Assembly (NCBI GenBank): GCA_017309115.1
Contig: JAFLEF010000033.1
Coordinates: 1-64,000, forward strand
Reading direction: 5' to 3'
DNA length: 64,000 nt
DNA from: Verrucomicrobiota bacterium
GTDB lineage: Bacteria > Verrucomicrobiota > Verrucomicrobiia > Limisphaerales > UBA9464
Position 1 is the stretch's first letter. Each line of letters starts with the position of its first letter. The notes under the pieces are model-generated. The model did no database searches. It had not been told where the DNA came from and worked only from the letters and a program-made list of their open reading frames with translations. This document shows positions 27,822 through 37,153 of this stretch, one piece after another. The translations under genes were made by a program, and so were the position numbers.

Positions 27822-29060
27822 ATGACAATTCTTCGCGCGTGGCTGTTGCTCGGATTGACGTTCTCTCTGCGGGCGGCTCCAGATCCATTGCCGCGTTCCA
27901 CTCCAGCTGCGGAAGGCATTGATCCCGTTCGCCTCGCGCGAATCGGGGAGCTTCTTCAAGGGGAGTTGAAGGCTGGGCACTATGCTGGGGCCAATGTCCT
28001 GGTGGCGCGACACGGCAAGATCGTGGACTGGCAGAGTTTTGGCGTGCGGGACATCACCTCCGGAGCGCCGATGCAGCCCGACACGATTTGCCGCATCTAC
28101 TCGATGTCCAAAGTAGTGACAGCCGCGGCGGTGCTTCAGTTGTTCGAGCAAAACCGGCTGCTCCTGAACGATCCGGTGACGCAGTGGTTGCCCGAGCTCA
28201 AGAATCTGCAGGTGTTCGTCGGCGGAACGGCGGCCGAGCCCCGGCTCGAACCGGCGACCAACGCGATCACCGTTAAGATGCTGCTGAATCACACCGCCGG
28301 CTTCACCTACGACTTCTTCCAGTTTTCCCCAGTCAACGAACTCTATACCAAGGCGGATCTGTGGAATTCCCAAACGCTCGATGAGTTCGTGAACAAGGTC
28401 AGTCGCCTCCCGCTCGTGGCCCAGCCGGGGGTGGCTTTCAACTACAGCATTAGCGATGATCTCCTCGGGTTGCTGGTCCAGCGGATAAGCGGGGAGCCCT
28501 TCGATCAGTACATCGCCCGGCACATTACCCAGCCGCTCCAGATGAACGATACGGCGTTCGATGTGCCGATGGAGAAGCGGGGGCGACTGGCCAAGTTGCA
28601 CGAGATTCGGGACGGCAAACTGCAGCCTGCCGCCGCCATCCTGGGCTCCGACGCGGAGCCGGGCAAAGGCATCCCGTGCGGTGGCGCTGGTCTGTTTTCC
28701 ACCATTGGCGACTACGCGCGGTTTGCGCAGTGCCTGCTCAATGGCGGCGAACTGGATGGGGCTCGCATCCTGGGGCGCAAGACGATCGAACTCGCGCGAA
28801 TGAACTCCCTACCAATGGGCGTGGGAGCCTTCAGTCCATACGACGGTTGGGGTTTGTTCAGTGCTCTGGAATTGGATCTGGCGCGGAGCAGTCGGCTGGG
28901 CTCGGTGGGCACGTTCTTCTGGAGCGGCGCCGCGACCACACATTTCTTTGTGGATCCCCAGGAGGAACTCGTCGCCCTGGTGTTCTGTCAGCACTTTCCC
29001 TTCGATCAGTTCGGACTCTTCGGCCGATTCCACATCGCCGTGTATCAGGCTCTGGAATAG
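27822..29060 (+). CDS. Serine beta-lactamase-like hydrolase (EstB/class C type)
   Basis: 412 residues; signal peptide MTILRAWLLLGLTFSLRAAP. The SxxK motif is SMSK (Ser near residue 94), the YxN-like motif is NYSISDDLLGLL (Tyr near 208), and the late fold segment is GTFFWSGAATTHFFVDPQEE. This is the usual architecture of exported class C beta-lactamase-like esterases and peptidases, common as several paralogues in Planctomycetes and Verrucomicrobia. The substrate is unknown. It lies 87 bp after the dihaem gene; co-transcription is possible. Confidence 0.9.
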   Translation: MTILRAWLLLGLTFSLRAAPDPLPRSTPAAEGIDPVRLARIGELLQGELKAGHYAGANVLVARHGKIVDWQSFGVRDITSGAPMQPDTICRIYSMSKVVTAAAVLQLFEQNRLLLNDPVTQWLPELKNLQVFVGGTAAEPRLEPATNAITVKMLLNHTAGFTYDFFQFSPVNELYTKADLWNSQTLDEFVNKVSRLPLVAQPGVAFNYSISDDLLGLLVQRISGEPFDQYIARHITQPLQMNDTAFDVPMEKRGRLAKLHEIRDGKLQPAAAILGSDAEPGKGIPCGGAGLFSTIGDYARFAQCLLNGGELDGARILGRKTIELARMNSLPMGVGAFSPYDGWGLFSALELDLARSSRLGSVGTFFWSGAATTHFFVDPQEELVALVFCQHFPFDQFGLFGRFHIAVYQALE

Positions 29061-29186
29061 GTCGCGCAGTTGGGATTGCTCGATCCGCGGGGCCTGCCGG
29101 TGGCAGGCGCGGCCACCGCGCGGAAGCTCCTCAATCCCCGTCTGCCTTCGAACGAACTGATGCGCCGAACGTAGGGCGCACGTCAC

Positions 29187-30377
29187 CTACTTGCCTTCGC
29201 CCGGCAAGGGCACCTGACCGGGGCGACCGAGGTAGTACAGCAGATCGCGCAGTTCCTGTTCCTTCAGTTGGGCCAGCAGGCCTTCCGGCATCATGGACTG
29301 GTCACTTTGCTCGACTTTTTCCACCTCCGCCCGGGGCAGCTTCACCAACTCGGTCGCGGTCTGAATGACATACCCATTGGCGTCCAGACTCTTCACCACC
29401 CCCATCACCACGCGACCATCCTTGGTCTCCACGCTGGACGCCCGGTACTCGTTCGGGATGACGGCATTGGGGAACAGAATGTTCTGCAGGAGATAATCCA
29501 GGTCGCCGCGATTGGCGCCCGTGATGTCGGGTCCGACCGCTCCACCAGAGTCGAAGAGGTGATGGCACTGCGCGCAGACCTTGTTGTACACGACGCGTCC
29601 GCGGGAACCGTCCCCGGGAGTGGAACCGCCCGCCCAATAGACTTTCTTGGTCTTCTCGATCTCCGCCTGCATGTCCGGGCTGGTGTCCTTCATAACACCC
29701 CAGACCTGGGTGATCTGATCAACCAAGGCGGGATCCTTAAGGTTGCGCAACTGGCGAACGATGTCGGCGGTGAGGTCGCTCTTGGGCACGGACCCGGAGG
29801 CTACCGCGGTGAGCAGCGGTTTGGCGTAGGCTGGTCGCGAGGCCAGGGTGTTCAAGGCGTCCCGCTTCTCCCCGGGGGTCAGTTGCCCGTAGGCGGCGAG
29901 CACCACGGTTGGGGTCCGGGCGTCGTCATAACTGGCCAAGCCTCGTAGGGCCACGGCGCGAACCGCTGGATCCTGGGCCAACGCTTGCAACACTGGAGGC
30001 AGCTCGGGATCCCGGGCCGCCAACAGGGAATCCAAGGCCTTGCGACGAGCGCCCGCATCCGCCTGGCCGTCCTGGGCCGTCTTGCGCAGGGCTGCGCGGG
30101 CGTTCGGACTGCCAAATGTGAGGGACAGGGACTGGGTCAGAGTGCGAACCTCGGAGTCCGGACTGTTCGCGAGTTTGGTTTCCACGGCATCCCAACCCGC
30201 CGGCATGGGGGCGGATCGTCGTCCCTGGAGGGCCGCCGTCAGACCGCGAAGCAGGTCCAGTTGGAATTGGGCGTCGTCGGACTGCGCGAGCAGTTGGGCG
30301 AGTTGCGGCAAGGAATCAGCCGCCTGAAGCGAGGTTCCGGTCAGCAGCACCAAGGCACATAGGAGAAGGACTTTCAT
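29187..30377 (-). CDS. HEAT-repeat protein with PVC-type CxxCH haem domain
   Basis: 396 residues with signal peptide MKVLLLCALVLLTGTSLQAA. Residues about 25-230 are alpha-helical HEAT-like repeats (AALRKTAQDGQADAGARRKA). The C-terminal domain has CAQCH (near residue 268) and AVGPDITGANRGDLDYLLQN, then NEYRASSVETKDGRVVMGVV. This is the 'putative haem-binding domain' (TIGR02603) specific to Planctomycetes/Verrucomicrobia. In many relatives this part is fused to a dehydrogenase-like domain; here that domain is the neighbouring gene at 30425. Probably periplasmic electron transfer. Confidence 0.9.
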   Translation of the reverse strand: MKVLLLCALVLLTGTSLQAADSLPQLAQLLAQSDDAQFQLDLLRGLTAALQGRRSAPMPAGWDAVETKLANSPDSEVRTLTQSLSLTFGSPNARAALRKTAQDGQADAGARRKALDSLLAARDPELPPVLQALAQDPAVRAVALRGLASYDDARTPTVVLAAYGQLTPGEKRDALNTLASRPAYAKPLLTAVASGSVPKSDLTADIVRQLRNLKDPALVDQITQVWGVMKDTSPDMQAEIEKTKKVYWAGGSTPGDGSRGRVVYNKVCAQCHHLFDSGGAVGPDITGANRGDLDYLLQNILFPNAVIPNEYRASSVETKDGRVVMGVVKSLDANGYVIQTATELVKLPRAEVEKVEQSDQSMMPEGLLAQLKEQELRDLLYYLGRPGQVPLPGEGK

Positions 30378-30424
30378 GCGAACAAAGGCAGAAGTGTAGT
30401 CGCCGGGAGGCGGAGGAGCGGGGC

Positions 30425-32965
30425 TCAGTTCCGGGCCAGGCTGCCCGTGGCGAGACGGCGGGCGATGAACTCCCGAACCTTGGGAATTCGGCAGGCCTTG
30501 AGTAGGGCAATGGCCCGGTCAGGATCAGTCGCCACACCGCCTTCGGCCGCCATCCAGTACAGTTGCGGTAGATTGTGATCCGTGGCGTCGCCTGCGTGCT
30601 GCACCAGTGCGGTGAGAACGTCCCAGCGTTGTTCGACGGGAATTCGTTGCAGTCCTGAGGCGACGAAACGGCGCACCACCGGCGAGGGATCCTGAGCGGC
30701 TAAGCGGCCCAAAGCGGCCACCGATTCGCGGGCGGCGGGTTGCTGCCAGTCGGCCGCGGCGGTGTATGGGGCATTCTCGAGATTCAGTTGGATGGCCCAA
30801 CCGCGCAGCATCTCGTCCTGATTGAGCGCCTCCGCGGTCTCGAAGGGCAAACCACCCGTCTGGGCGAGGGACCACAGGGCCCGCAGTCGGGCGGGACGGT
30901 CCGTGCTGGTCTTGAGCACCTTGACCAAATACGCGCGTGCCGAAGCGAGCGCCGCTCCCCCGGCCTGCCGTTCCTGCAACAGCCGTCGGGCATGGCGGCT
31001 CATCCACTCGTTCTTGGAGGGAACCAACTGTGCCAATTCGTCGTCGCTCAACCGCGCCAGGTTAACCTGGGTCTTCGGTGTGTTGCCGTAGACCACCTTG
31101 TACACCCGGCCATTGCTGCGGTCGTGGCCGTCCTCCCGATTGTGGTGGCACTGGTTCTTGTCGTACCAGTCGATGATATACACGGAGCCATCCGGGTCGT
31201 ACCGCTGGTTCAGAGTCTGGCTCCACGTGTCATTGAAGTTCAGGAAATCGGACCCGTGTTCGCCAATGTAGCCGGATCCGGACGGAACCGGGCGATCCAC
31301 GTTGAGGCGCTGGCCGTGAATGTTGCCGATGAAGAGTTGGTTCCGGTATTCAGCGGGCCAGCTGGTGCCGAGGTATGCCATCAGACCGGCGTGGGCGTGG
31401 CCGCCGCCGGAGGCATCACTCCGGCCGTTGCCAGCGTGCGGACCTTGATTGCCGGCATAGTGGAGGTGATCCGCCACCGTGGTGATGTCTTCGTATACGT
31501 ACGGGAAGACGGGTTTGCCGCTGCGGGCATCGCGTGACTTCGTGTTGCGAGCGGCTTCGGCCAGGTTCAGGCAGTAGTGTTCGCCGCCCTGACGAGTAAT
31601 CCGAGCGCCCTGGACCATGTGGAACAGGTGCGGGATGACGCACATTTCCGCCCAGAGATTGCCGTACTCGTCGAAATCGATGCCCCAGGGATTGGAGCCG
31701 CCTTCGGTGAACACTTCGAACCGATGTTGAACCGGCTGATAGCGCCAGACCCCGGCGTCCACCCACTGACGGTCGGTGGCGGCGGTTCCCGGTTTGCCCA
31801 CGTTCGAGGGGCAGAACACGCCATGGCAGCCGTAGAGCCAGCCATCTGGACCCCAGGTAAACGTGTTCAGCGTCTCGTGGGTGTCGGCGGAGTAGTTCCA
31901 GCCATCCAATAGCACCTGCGGAGCGCCTGCCGGTCTCGGGGAATCGCCGTCCGCAATGGGAATGAACAGTAGATAAGGCGCCGCGCCGACCCACAGGCCA
32001 CCGAAGCCGTACTCAATCCCGGAGATCAGATTCACGCCTTCCAGGAACACGGTCCGGCGATCGAAGCGGTGGTCGCCGTCCGTATCTTCGAACACCAGGA
32101 TGCGGTCCTTGCCGTTGAAGATGTCCTTTTGGATTTCCTCCGCGGTTCCGTTCTTGGGGGGATGCCCCACCCGCTTGGGATAGGTGAAGCCTTCCGCCAC
32201 CCAGAGCCGTCCCCGGTCATCGTCGCAGAACGCGATGGGCTGCTGGACGTCGGGTTCCGAGGCGAAGACGTGCAGCTTGAATCCGGGCGGCAGGGTGGCT
32301 TTCTGGACCGCTTCCAGGGCCGACAAGCCAGCGAACAGCACGGAATCGGCCGGAGGCGGCTCGTTCTTGCGGGCCTCGGCCAGCGTGTACTCCTGGGGTG
32401 GCTGGGGTCGGGTGGGATGGAAGACGAATTCGTCGAAGTTGAGGTGTCCCCAGTGCCCAGAACGATCGTCCACGAGTCGAATGAAGATCTCTTGGCCGAC
32501 CCGGTCCTTCAGATCCACGACCACCGGCCGAAGGGTCTCGTTCTCGGTCCCGCTGATCTTGAAGAACACGTTGCTGGAGCCGGCGTCCACCAGTTCCAAA
32601 CGGGTCTCCGGCCAGGCTCCCGCCGCGAATCGGAAGCTCGCCCAAGGTTGCGTGACCTTGAAGGAGCGGGAGGTCAGCGTGCCCTTCGGGTCGTCGCCCA
32701 CTTTTTCGTAGCCACCAATCCAGTATTCTCCGGCGTGGGTCGAACTCATGTCGGCCCGTCGCGCCTTGACCAGATCGCCCCGGACGGGTTGGCCCTGGAA
32801 GGCCGTTCCGGTTGCCGTCCAATCGGTCAAATCCCCGGTCTCAAACCCCAGATTGAGGGGACGACCCTGGGAATCCACCGGAGGTGTCCCCTCCGCTCCA
32901 TGAACGTTCCAGGCCAGCATCAAGGCACCCAGCACCAACGGAGCGGAGAAGGAAACGCGCGACAT
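30425..32965 (-). CDS. PVC-type membrane-bound dehydrogenase-like protein
   Basis: 846 residues from the ATG at 32965; an upstream GTG would add 19. Signal peptide MSRVSFSAPLVLGALMLAWN. An N-terminal carbohydrate-binding-like domain (LNLGFETGDLTDWTATGTAF) is followed by a beta-propeller with LWVAEGFTYPKRVGHPPKNG and CHGVFCPSNVGKPG, matching the 'membrane-bound dehydrogenase domain' TIGR02604. Helical repeats follow. The haem domain that usually completes the polypeptide is absent and encoded next door (29187-30377), 48 bp downstream on the same strand. Substrate not known. Confidence 0.88.
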   Translation of the reverse strand: MSRVSFSAPLVLGALMLAWNVHGAEGTPPVDSQGRPLNLGFETGDLTDWTATGTAFQGQPVRGDLVKARRADMSSTHAGEYWIGGYEKVGDDPKGTLTSRSFKVTQPWASFRFAAGAWPETRLELVDAGSSNVFFKISGTENETLRPVVVDLKDRVGQEIFIRLVDDRSGHWGHLNFDEFVFHPTRPQPPQEYTLAEARKNEPPPADSVLFAGLSALEAVQKATLPPGFKLHVFASEPDVQQPIAFCDDDRGRLWVAEGFTYPKRVGHPPKNGTAEEIQKDIFNGKDRILVFEDTDGDHRFDRRTVFLEGVNLISGIEYGFGGLWVGAAPYLLFIPIADGDSPRPAGAPQVLLDGWNYSADTHETLNTFTWGPDGWLYGCHGVFCPSNVGKPGTAATDRQWVDAGVWRYQPVQHRFEVFTEGGSNPWGIDFDEYGNLWAEMCVIPHLFHMVQGARITRQGGEHYCLNLAEAARNTKSRDARSGKPVFPYVYEDITTVADHLHYAGNQGPHAGNGRSDASGGGHAHAGLMAYLGTSWPAEYRNQLFIGNIHGQRLNVDRPVPSGSGYIGEHGSDFLNFNDTWSQTLNQRYDPDGSVYIIDWYDKNQCHHNREDGHDRSNGRVYKVVYGNTPKTQVNLARLSDDELAQLVPSKNEWMSRHARRLLQERQAGGAALASARAYLVKVLKTSTDRPARLRALWSLAQTGGLPFETAEALNQDEMLRGWAIQLNLENAPYTAAADWQQPAARESVAALGRLAAQDPSPVVRRFVASGLQRIPVEQRWDVLTALVQHAGDATDHNLPQLYWMAAEGGVATDPDRAIALLKACRIPKVREFIARRLATGSLARN

Positions 32966-32978
32966 CACAGTCAATGAA

Positions 32979-34127
32979 TCAAGGAATGGTTGCTCGATAG
33001 AAGCTGTTTCCGGCCGGGGCATTCAAAATGACGGTTTCTGTCGTGTTGGCGAGGGTCACTGATTGCACCACCGACCACGCCCCGCCACCCAGGGAATCCT
33101 TCCGCTCCAGGTTCACGGTCGTACCCGCCTGGCCCGTCAGGGTAATTTGCAAGGAGCCACCGGTCAGGGCCAAGGACAGCACCGGCGGTTCGGTGGGCGT
33201 CACCGTGGCTGGATCCGTCAGATCCGGAATGCCATCCTGATCGGTATCGTTCGGATCGTTCACGAACATGTCCCACAGATCGAATTCGTCCTGAAACGGG
33301 GTCCCGGGAATGCCGTCCAGAAAGAAGAAAGAGCCGGCATACCAAGGCCGCGTGGCGATGCGATCCAAGAACAGTTCTACGCCATCGACCTCGTAGGTGC
33401 CCAGAACCTCCATCGTGACTTGATCCGGAGCCGACCATTGCGTGGGCTGCCGTTCCAGCGTGCGAGAATCTGTCACCCTCAGGGGGAAGGCGCCCGTGAT
33501 CTTGCCCTCTCCGCCAGCCCGGGTCAGATCCACACTCGCCGTCACGGTGCCACCGATCATCGTGGCCGGCGTGTACGTCAGTTTGCCCTCGTATTGGAAG
33601 ATTTCGAAGGTGTGATCGAAGGATAGTTGATCCCCAATGGGCGACGGGGACGGTAAGGACAGGGTGACGGTTCCCAGGTTTTGCCCTGCGGCACGCGACC
33701 AGGAGGCCACGACCGGTTCGGGTCCGTTGCCAAAGTCCACCGAGCCCGAGGTCTGGGCGCTGATCTCATTCTCCACCTCCAGAAAGTCCGTCAGAAAGTT
33801 GAGATTGGAGTCTCCGGACCGGGGGATATCAACTTCGAGAAACGCCACATAACCCACTTCGAACAGGGTGTCTTCGAGATAGAGGAACGTTTCGTAGCCA
33901 ATGGTCCCGCTCGCGGCGTACCATTCATTGTTAAGGGAAACGATATCACCTTCGTCGGTGAAGTCGGCGGTGAAGTTGGCCTGGTACGTGGAGCCCGCCG
34001 CGTCCTCTGCCGAAGCGGAGTAAACGGCCAACGATTGGCAGGCGATTTTTACCGTGGCCTCATTGGCTGACGCTAGGGAGGTGAGGGCGCCGAGCAGGAT
34101 GGCACCGGTCATCAGTCGGGGTTGCAT
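32979..34127 (-). CDS. Secreted protein with Asp-rich calcium repeat
   Basis: 382 residues from the ATG at 34127. Signal peptide MQPRLMTGAILLGALTSLAS. The body is beta-rich and unrecognised (FTADFTDEGDIVSLNNEWYA). A thrombospondin-3-like motif, NDTDQDGIPDLTDP, precedes a final beta domain ending FYRATIP, the same terminal domain used by several exported proteins in this window. The stop lies 13 bp before the PVC dehydrogenase start, so the three minus-strand genes 29187-34127 may form one unit. Confidence 0.75.
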   Translation of the reverse strand: MQPRLMTGAILLGALTSLASANEATVKIACQSLAVYSASAEDAAGSTYQANFTADFTDEGDIVSLNNEWYAASGTIGYETFLYLEDTLFEVGYVAFLEVDIPRSGDSNLNFLTDFLEVENEISAQTSGSVDFGNGPEPVVASWSRAAGQNLGTVTLSLPSPSPIGDQLSFDHTFEIFQYEGKLTYTPATMIGGTVTASVDLTRAGGEGKITGAFPLRVTDSRTLERQPTQWSAPDQVTMEVLGTYEVDGVELFLDRIATRPWYAGSFFFLDGIPGTPFQDEFDLWDMFVNDPNDTDQDGIPDLTDPATVTPTEPPVLSLALTGGSLQITLTGQAGTTVNLERKDSLGGGAWSVVQSVTLANTTETVILNAPAGNSFYRATIP

Positions 34128-34194
34128 GTCGTAAACGATGTCTAATTCCCAGAAAACCGGCAAGCAGGGAGTAGACCCAACCCGATGGCCTGGT

Positions 34195-34221
34195 CGCCCG
34201 GCGAAGGAGGTCCGCCGGGCG
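34195..34221 (-). terminator. Strong hairpin after leuA
   Basis: A perfect 9-bp inverted repeat (34195-34203 with 34213-34221) lies 24 bases past the leuA stop. It has no T run, so termination by it alone is uncertain. Confidence 0.35.
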
Positions 34222-34244
34222 CAGGGTGTGGAACCTTTGAAAAC

Positions 34245-35900
34245 TCAGAGCCGGTTCAACGCGCTCAGGACCGCTTTCATGGAAGCGAGTTCAATGTTGG
34301 TGTCCACGCCGGCACCCCATTTGGTGTGGCCGTCTGTGGTCTTGATCTGGATGTAGGCGATGGCGCTGGCCTCGGTTCCAGCGCTGAGGGCGTGCTCCTT
34401 ATAGTAGGCGACGCTGAACGGCGGCGCTCCGGCCGAGACCAAGGCATCGACGAAGGCGGCGATGGGGCCGTTGCCCCGGCCGGTGACGGCAACTTCCCGA
34501 CCGTCACGGCGCAGTGAGGCGCGGCACTCAAACAACCGCTCCACGCCGTCGGCATGGAAGTGATGCAGTTCCCACGGTTGGGTCCGCTCGATGTACTCCC
34601 GCCAGAACATCGTTCGCAGTTCCTCCGCTTTGACCTCCCGTCCGAGCGCATCCACTAGGTCGTTGGCAATGGGGCCAAATTCGCGCTGCAGGTCCTTGGG
34701 CAATTCGATGCCGAATTCACGTTCGAGCAGAAACGCAACTCCACCCTTGCCGGATTGGCCGTTGACGCGGATCACCTCGTGGTACTCGCGGCCAATGTCG
34801 GAAGGATCGATGGTGAGATAGGGAACGTCCCAGTGTGGCTGTCGCGCCTTGGCCCATTCGGCGAGACCTTTCTTGATCGCGTCCTGATGCGATCCGCTGA
34901 AGGCCGTGAACACCAGTTCACCGGCATAGGGCTGACGCGGGGGAACTGTCATGCCGGTGCAGCGTTCATACACTTCCCGCACTGCGTTGAGGTCGGTAAA
35001 GTCGAGTTGGGGGTCGAGGCCGTGCATGTACAGGTTCAGTGCGACGGTGACCAAATCCAGGTTGCCGGTGCGTTCCCCGTTGCCGAAGAGTGTTCCTTCG
35101 ACGCGATCTGCTCCGGCCAGCAGTCCCAGTTCGGTGGCGGCGACCCCGGTGCCCCGGTCGTTGTGAGTGTGCAGGCTGATGACCAGGGCCTCCCGGTTGC
35201 GGATATTGCGGGAGATCCATTCGATCTGATCGGCGTACACGTTGGGCATCGCGACCTCCACCGTGTCGGGCAGATTGAGGATCATCTTGTTCTCGGCGGT
35301 CGGTTGCCACACATCCATGACCGCTTCGGAGATCTCCTTCGCAAACTCGACTTCGGTGGCGCTGAAACTCTCCGGCGAATACTGGAGGCGAACCCGGGTG
35401 CCCTTCAGCCGGGGCAGCCGCTCGTGGATCCAGCGAGCACCTTGCACGGCAATCGCTTTGATCTCGTCCTGCGTTTTGCCGAAGACCACCCGGCGCTGGG
35501 CCGGGGAGGTAGAGTTGTAGAGGTGAATGATGACGCTCTTGGCACCCACCAAGGATTGCACGGTACGTTCAATCAGGTCCTCGCGAGCCTGAACCAGGAC
35601 TTGGATGGTGACGTCGTCGGGGATTCGGTTTTCCTCGATGAGCCGGCGGTTGAAGGCGAACTCGGTATTGGAAGCGGAAGGGAATCCCACTTCGATTTCC
35701 TTGAAGCCACAGTTCACGAGGGACTGAAACAGTTCGAGTTTCTGGGCGACGTTCATCGGCACGGCCAGGGCCTGATTGCCATCGCGCAGATCCACACTGC
35801 ACCAGATGGGGGCGTGCCGGAGTACCTGATTCGGCCAGCGGCGGTCGGGAAGATGGATGGGCGGGTACGGGCGGTATTTTTCAGCGGGATTCTTCAGCAT
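34245..35900 (-). CDS. leuA: 2-isopropylmalate synthase
   Basis: 551 residues, the length of the long (LeuA2/type 2) form. It condenses acetyl-CoA with 2-oxoisovalerate, the first committed step to leucine. The catalytic barrel shows WCSVDLRDGNQAL (metal-binding Asp), then EIEVGFPSAS, and VISLHTHNDRGTGVA with the metal His-x-His. A C-terminal regulatory domain (from about residue 420) carries the leucine-binding fold expected for feedback inhibition. It is preceded by a leucine-rich leader peptide and an intrinsic terminator (35950-36120), which points to transcription attenuation. Confidence 0.95.
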   Translation of the reverse strand: MLKNPAEKYRPYPPIHLPDRRWPNQVLRHAPIWCSVDLRDGNQALAVPMNVAQKLELFQSLVNCGFKEIEVGFPSASNTEFAFNRRLIEENRIPDDVTIQVLVQAREDLIERTVQSLVGAKSVIIHLYNSTSPAQRRVVFGKTQDEIKAIAVQGARWIHERLPRLKGTRVRLQYSPESFSATEVEFAKEISEAVMDVWQPTAENKMILNLPDTVEVAMPNVYADQIEWISRNIRNREALVISLHTHNDRGTGVAATELGLLAGADRVEGTLFGNGERTGNLDLVTVALNLYMHGLDPQLDFTDLNAVREVYERCTGMTVPPRQPYAGELVFTAFSGSHQDAIKKGLAEWAKARQPHWDVPYLTIDPSDIGREYHEVIRVNGQSGKGGVAFLLEREFGIELPKDLQREFGPIANDLVDALGREVKAEELRTMFWREYIERTQPWELHHFHADGVERLFECRASLRRDGREVAVTGRGNGPIAAFVDALVSAGAPPFSVAYYKEHALSAGTEASAIAYIQIKTTDGHTKWGAGVDTNIELASMKAVLSALNRL

Positions 35901-35949
35901 TGCAGTTCAGGATGGATGTGGTGCGCCACGCGTCGGCTACCCGGAGGTG

Positions 35950-35988
35950 AAAACAAAAAGCCCCACCGCCGGTTCGCGGCGATGGGGC
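35950..35988 (-). promoter_or_regulatory. leuA attenuator terminator
   Basis: In the minus-strand RNA a 12-bp GC-rich stem (35960-35971 with 35977-35988, one G-U pair, 5-base loop) is followed by TTTTTGTTTT. It ends 50 bases before the leuA ATG. The 5' half of the stem can instead pair with the end of the upstream leader reading frame (CGCGG with CCGCG plus GGGG with CCCC), giving a plausible antiterminator. This is the standard layout of an amino-acid attenuator. Confidence 0.78.
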
Positions 35989-36006
35989 GGAAAGCGATGT
36001 GAGCAT

Positions 36007-36120
36007 TCAACAGACCCCGACCACCGCGCGGCTGAGCGACAGCAGCGCGTTAAGTGTAAGTCGAAGTCCGAGGAGGCGGATCACGGGAAAGGGTGTAACG
36101 GGCGGGATGTTGTCGGGCAA
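36007..36120 (-). CDS. leuA leader peptide (attenuation)
   Basis: A 37-codon frame from a TTG at 36120 with AGGA about 8 bases upstream; a GTG at 36084 would give 25 codons. The product ends VIRLLGLRLTLNALLSLSRA, then VVGVC, with eight Leu within 14 residues plus Val and Ile. It stops at 36007, just before the terminator at 35950-35988 and leuA. When charged leucyl-tRNA is scarce, ribosomes would stall on the Leu codons and favour the antiterminator. Composition and position support this; the exact start does not matter for the mechanism. Confidence 0.75.
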   Translation of the reverse strand: MPDNIPPVTPFPVIRLLGLRLTLNALLSLSRAVVGVC

Positions 36121-36157
36121 GTCCGATTCCTGGCGGTTCGCCAGCGGCCCGGCTGTA

Positions 36158-37057
36158 TCAGCGGTCTCGATCGAGCAAATACTTCGCCAGGGCTTCGAGG
36201 GCGACGGCCCGACCGCGGAAGGGCTTCAGGGCGGCAAATGCCTTGCCGGTCAACTGGGCGGCGATCTTTTTCGATTTCTCCAAGCCGACGAGGCGCGGGT
36301 AGGTCGCCTTTTGTGCGGTCACGTCTTTTCCGGCGGTTTTGCCCAGAGTCTCAGTCGACTGGGTGACGTCCAGAATGTCGTCGATGACCTGGAAGGCGAG
36401 GCCGACGTGATAGCCGAAGTCGGTCAGGGCCTGCAGTTGGGCCGGAGTGCAGTTGGCGCTCATGCCGCCGAGACGAACCGAGCAGCACAGCAGTGCGCTG
36501 GTCTTTCGCTCGTGGATGTAGCGGAGTTGGGCGACGGACAGATCCTTCCCCTCGCCTTCCAGGTCGGCGACCTGACCAGCGATGAGTTGCAGCGATCCGG
36601 ACGCCTTGGCCAGTTCGAGGATGAGATCCTGATGGGTGTATCGCTTCCAGGACCGGGCCTGAGCGGCGATTTCGAAGGCCTGGGTCAGCAAGGCATCTCC
36701 GGCCAGCACGGCAATCCCTTCGCCATAGACCTTGTGGTTGGTGGGTTTGCCCCGGCGGAAGTCGTCGTTGTCCATGGCCGGTAGATCGTCATGGATCAGC
36801 GAGTAGGTATGGATGCACTCGACGGCACAGGCGAGGGGCATGGCCTCGGAGTCGTTGCCGCCACACGCCTCTGCGGCGGCGAGCACCAGAGCGGGTCGCA
36901 TCCGCTTGCCACCGGCGAATAGCGAATACCGCATCGCCTGATGAATCGTGGCCGGGCGGGCGGTTCCTTTCGGCAGGAATCCATCCAAAGCCCGGTCGAC
37001 CGCGTGGGAGCGGGACTTGACCCAGGCCGACAGATCGAACGGAGCGGATTTCGACAT
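36158..37057 (-). CDS. ispA: Polyprenyl (farnesyl/geranylgeranyl-type) diphosphate synthase
   Basis: 299 residues. It has the first Asp-rich motif DDLPAMD (90-96) and the second DDILD (near 226), with GGKRMRP before them and IAGQVADLEGEG between. This is the trans-prenyltransferase family that makes C15/C20 diphosphates from IPP and DMAPP. Two residues between the Asp pairs (DDxxxxD) mark the bacterial FPP-synthase subtype. The gene ends 38 bp before the leuA leader frame. ispE, another isoprenoid gene, lies at 44198. Confidence 0.9.
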   Translation of the reverse strand: MSKSAPFDLSAWVKSRSHAVDRALDGFLPKGTARPATIHQAMRYSLFAGGKRMRPALVLAAAEACGGNDSEAMPLACAVECIHTYSLIHDDLPAMDNDDFRRGKPTNHKVYGEGIAVLAGDALLTQAFEIAAQARSWKRYTHQDLILELAKASGSLQLIAGQVADLEGEGKDLSVAQLRYIHERKTSALLCCSVRLGGMSANCTPAQLQALTDFGYHVGLAFQVIDDILDVTQSTETLGKTAGKDVTAQKATYPRLVGLEKSKKIAAQLTGKAFAALKPFRGRAVALEALAKYLLDRDR

Positions 37058-37153
37058 GCGAGGGGAAAGCTTAGAAAGATTTCCCGGGTCAGCACAAAGA
37101 CCAAATCGTCGCTCGGACTCCCCTATCTTGGGAGGGTTCCGGTTGAGGCTGGA

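Noticed and set aside
29061-29174. In-frame continuation after the TAG of the beta-lactamase-like gene, which reads like coding sequence
   Set aside because: The product ends at its normal family C-terminus before the stop, and nothing suggests read-through; high G+C alone can give this look.
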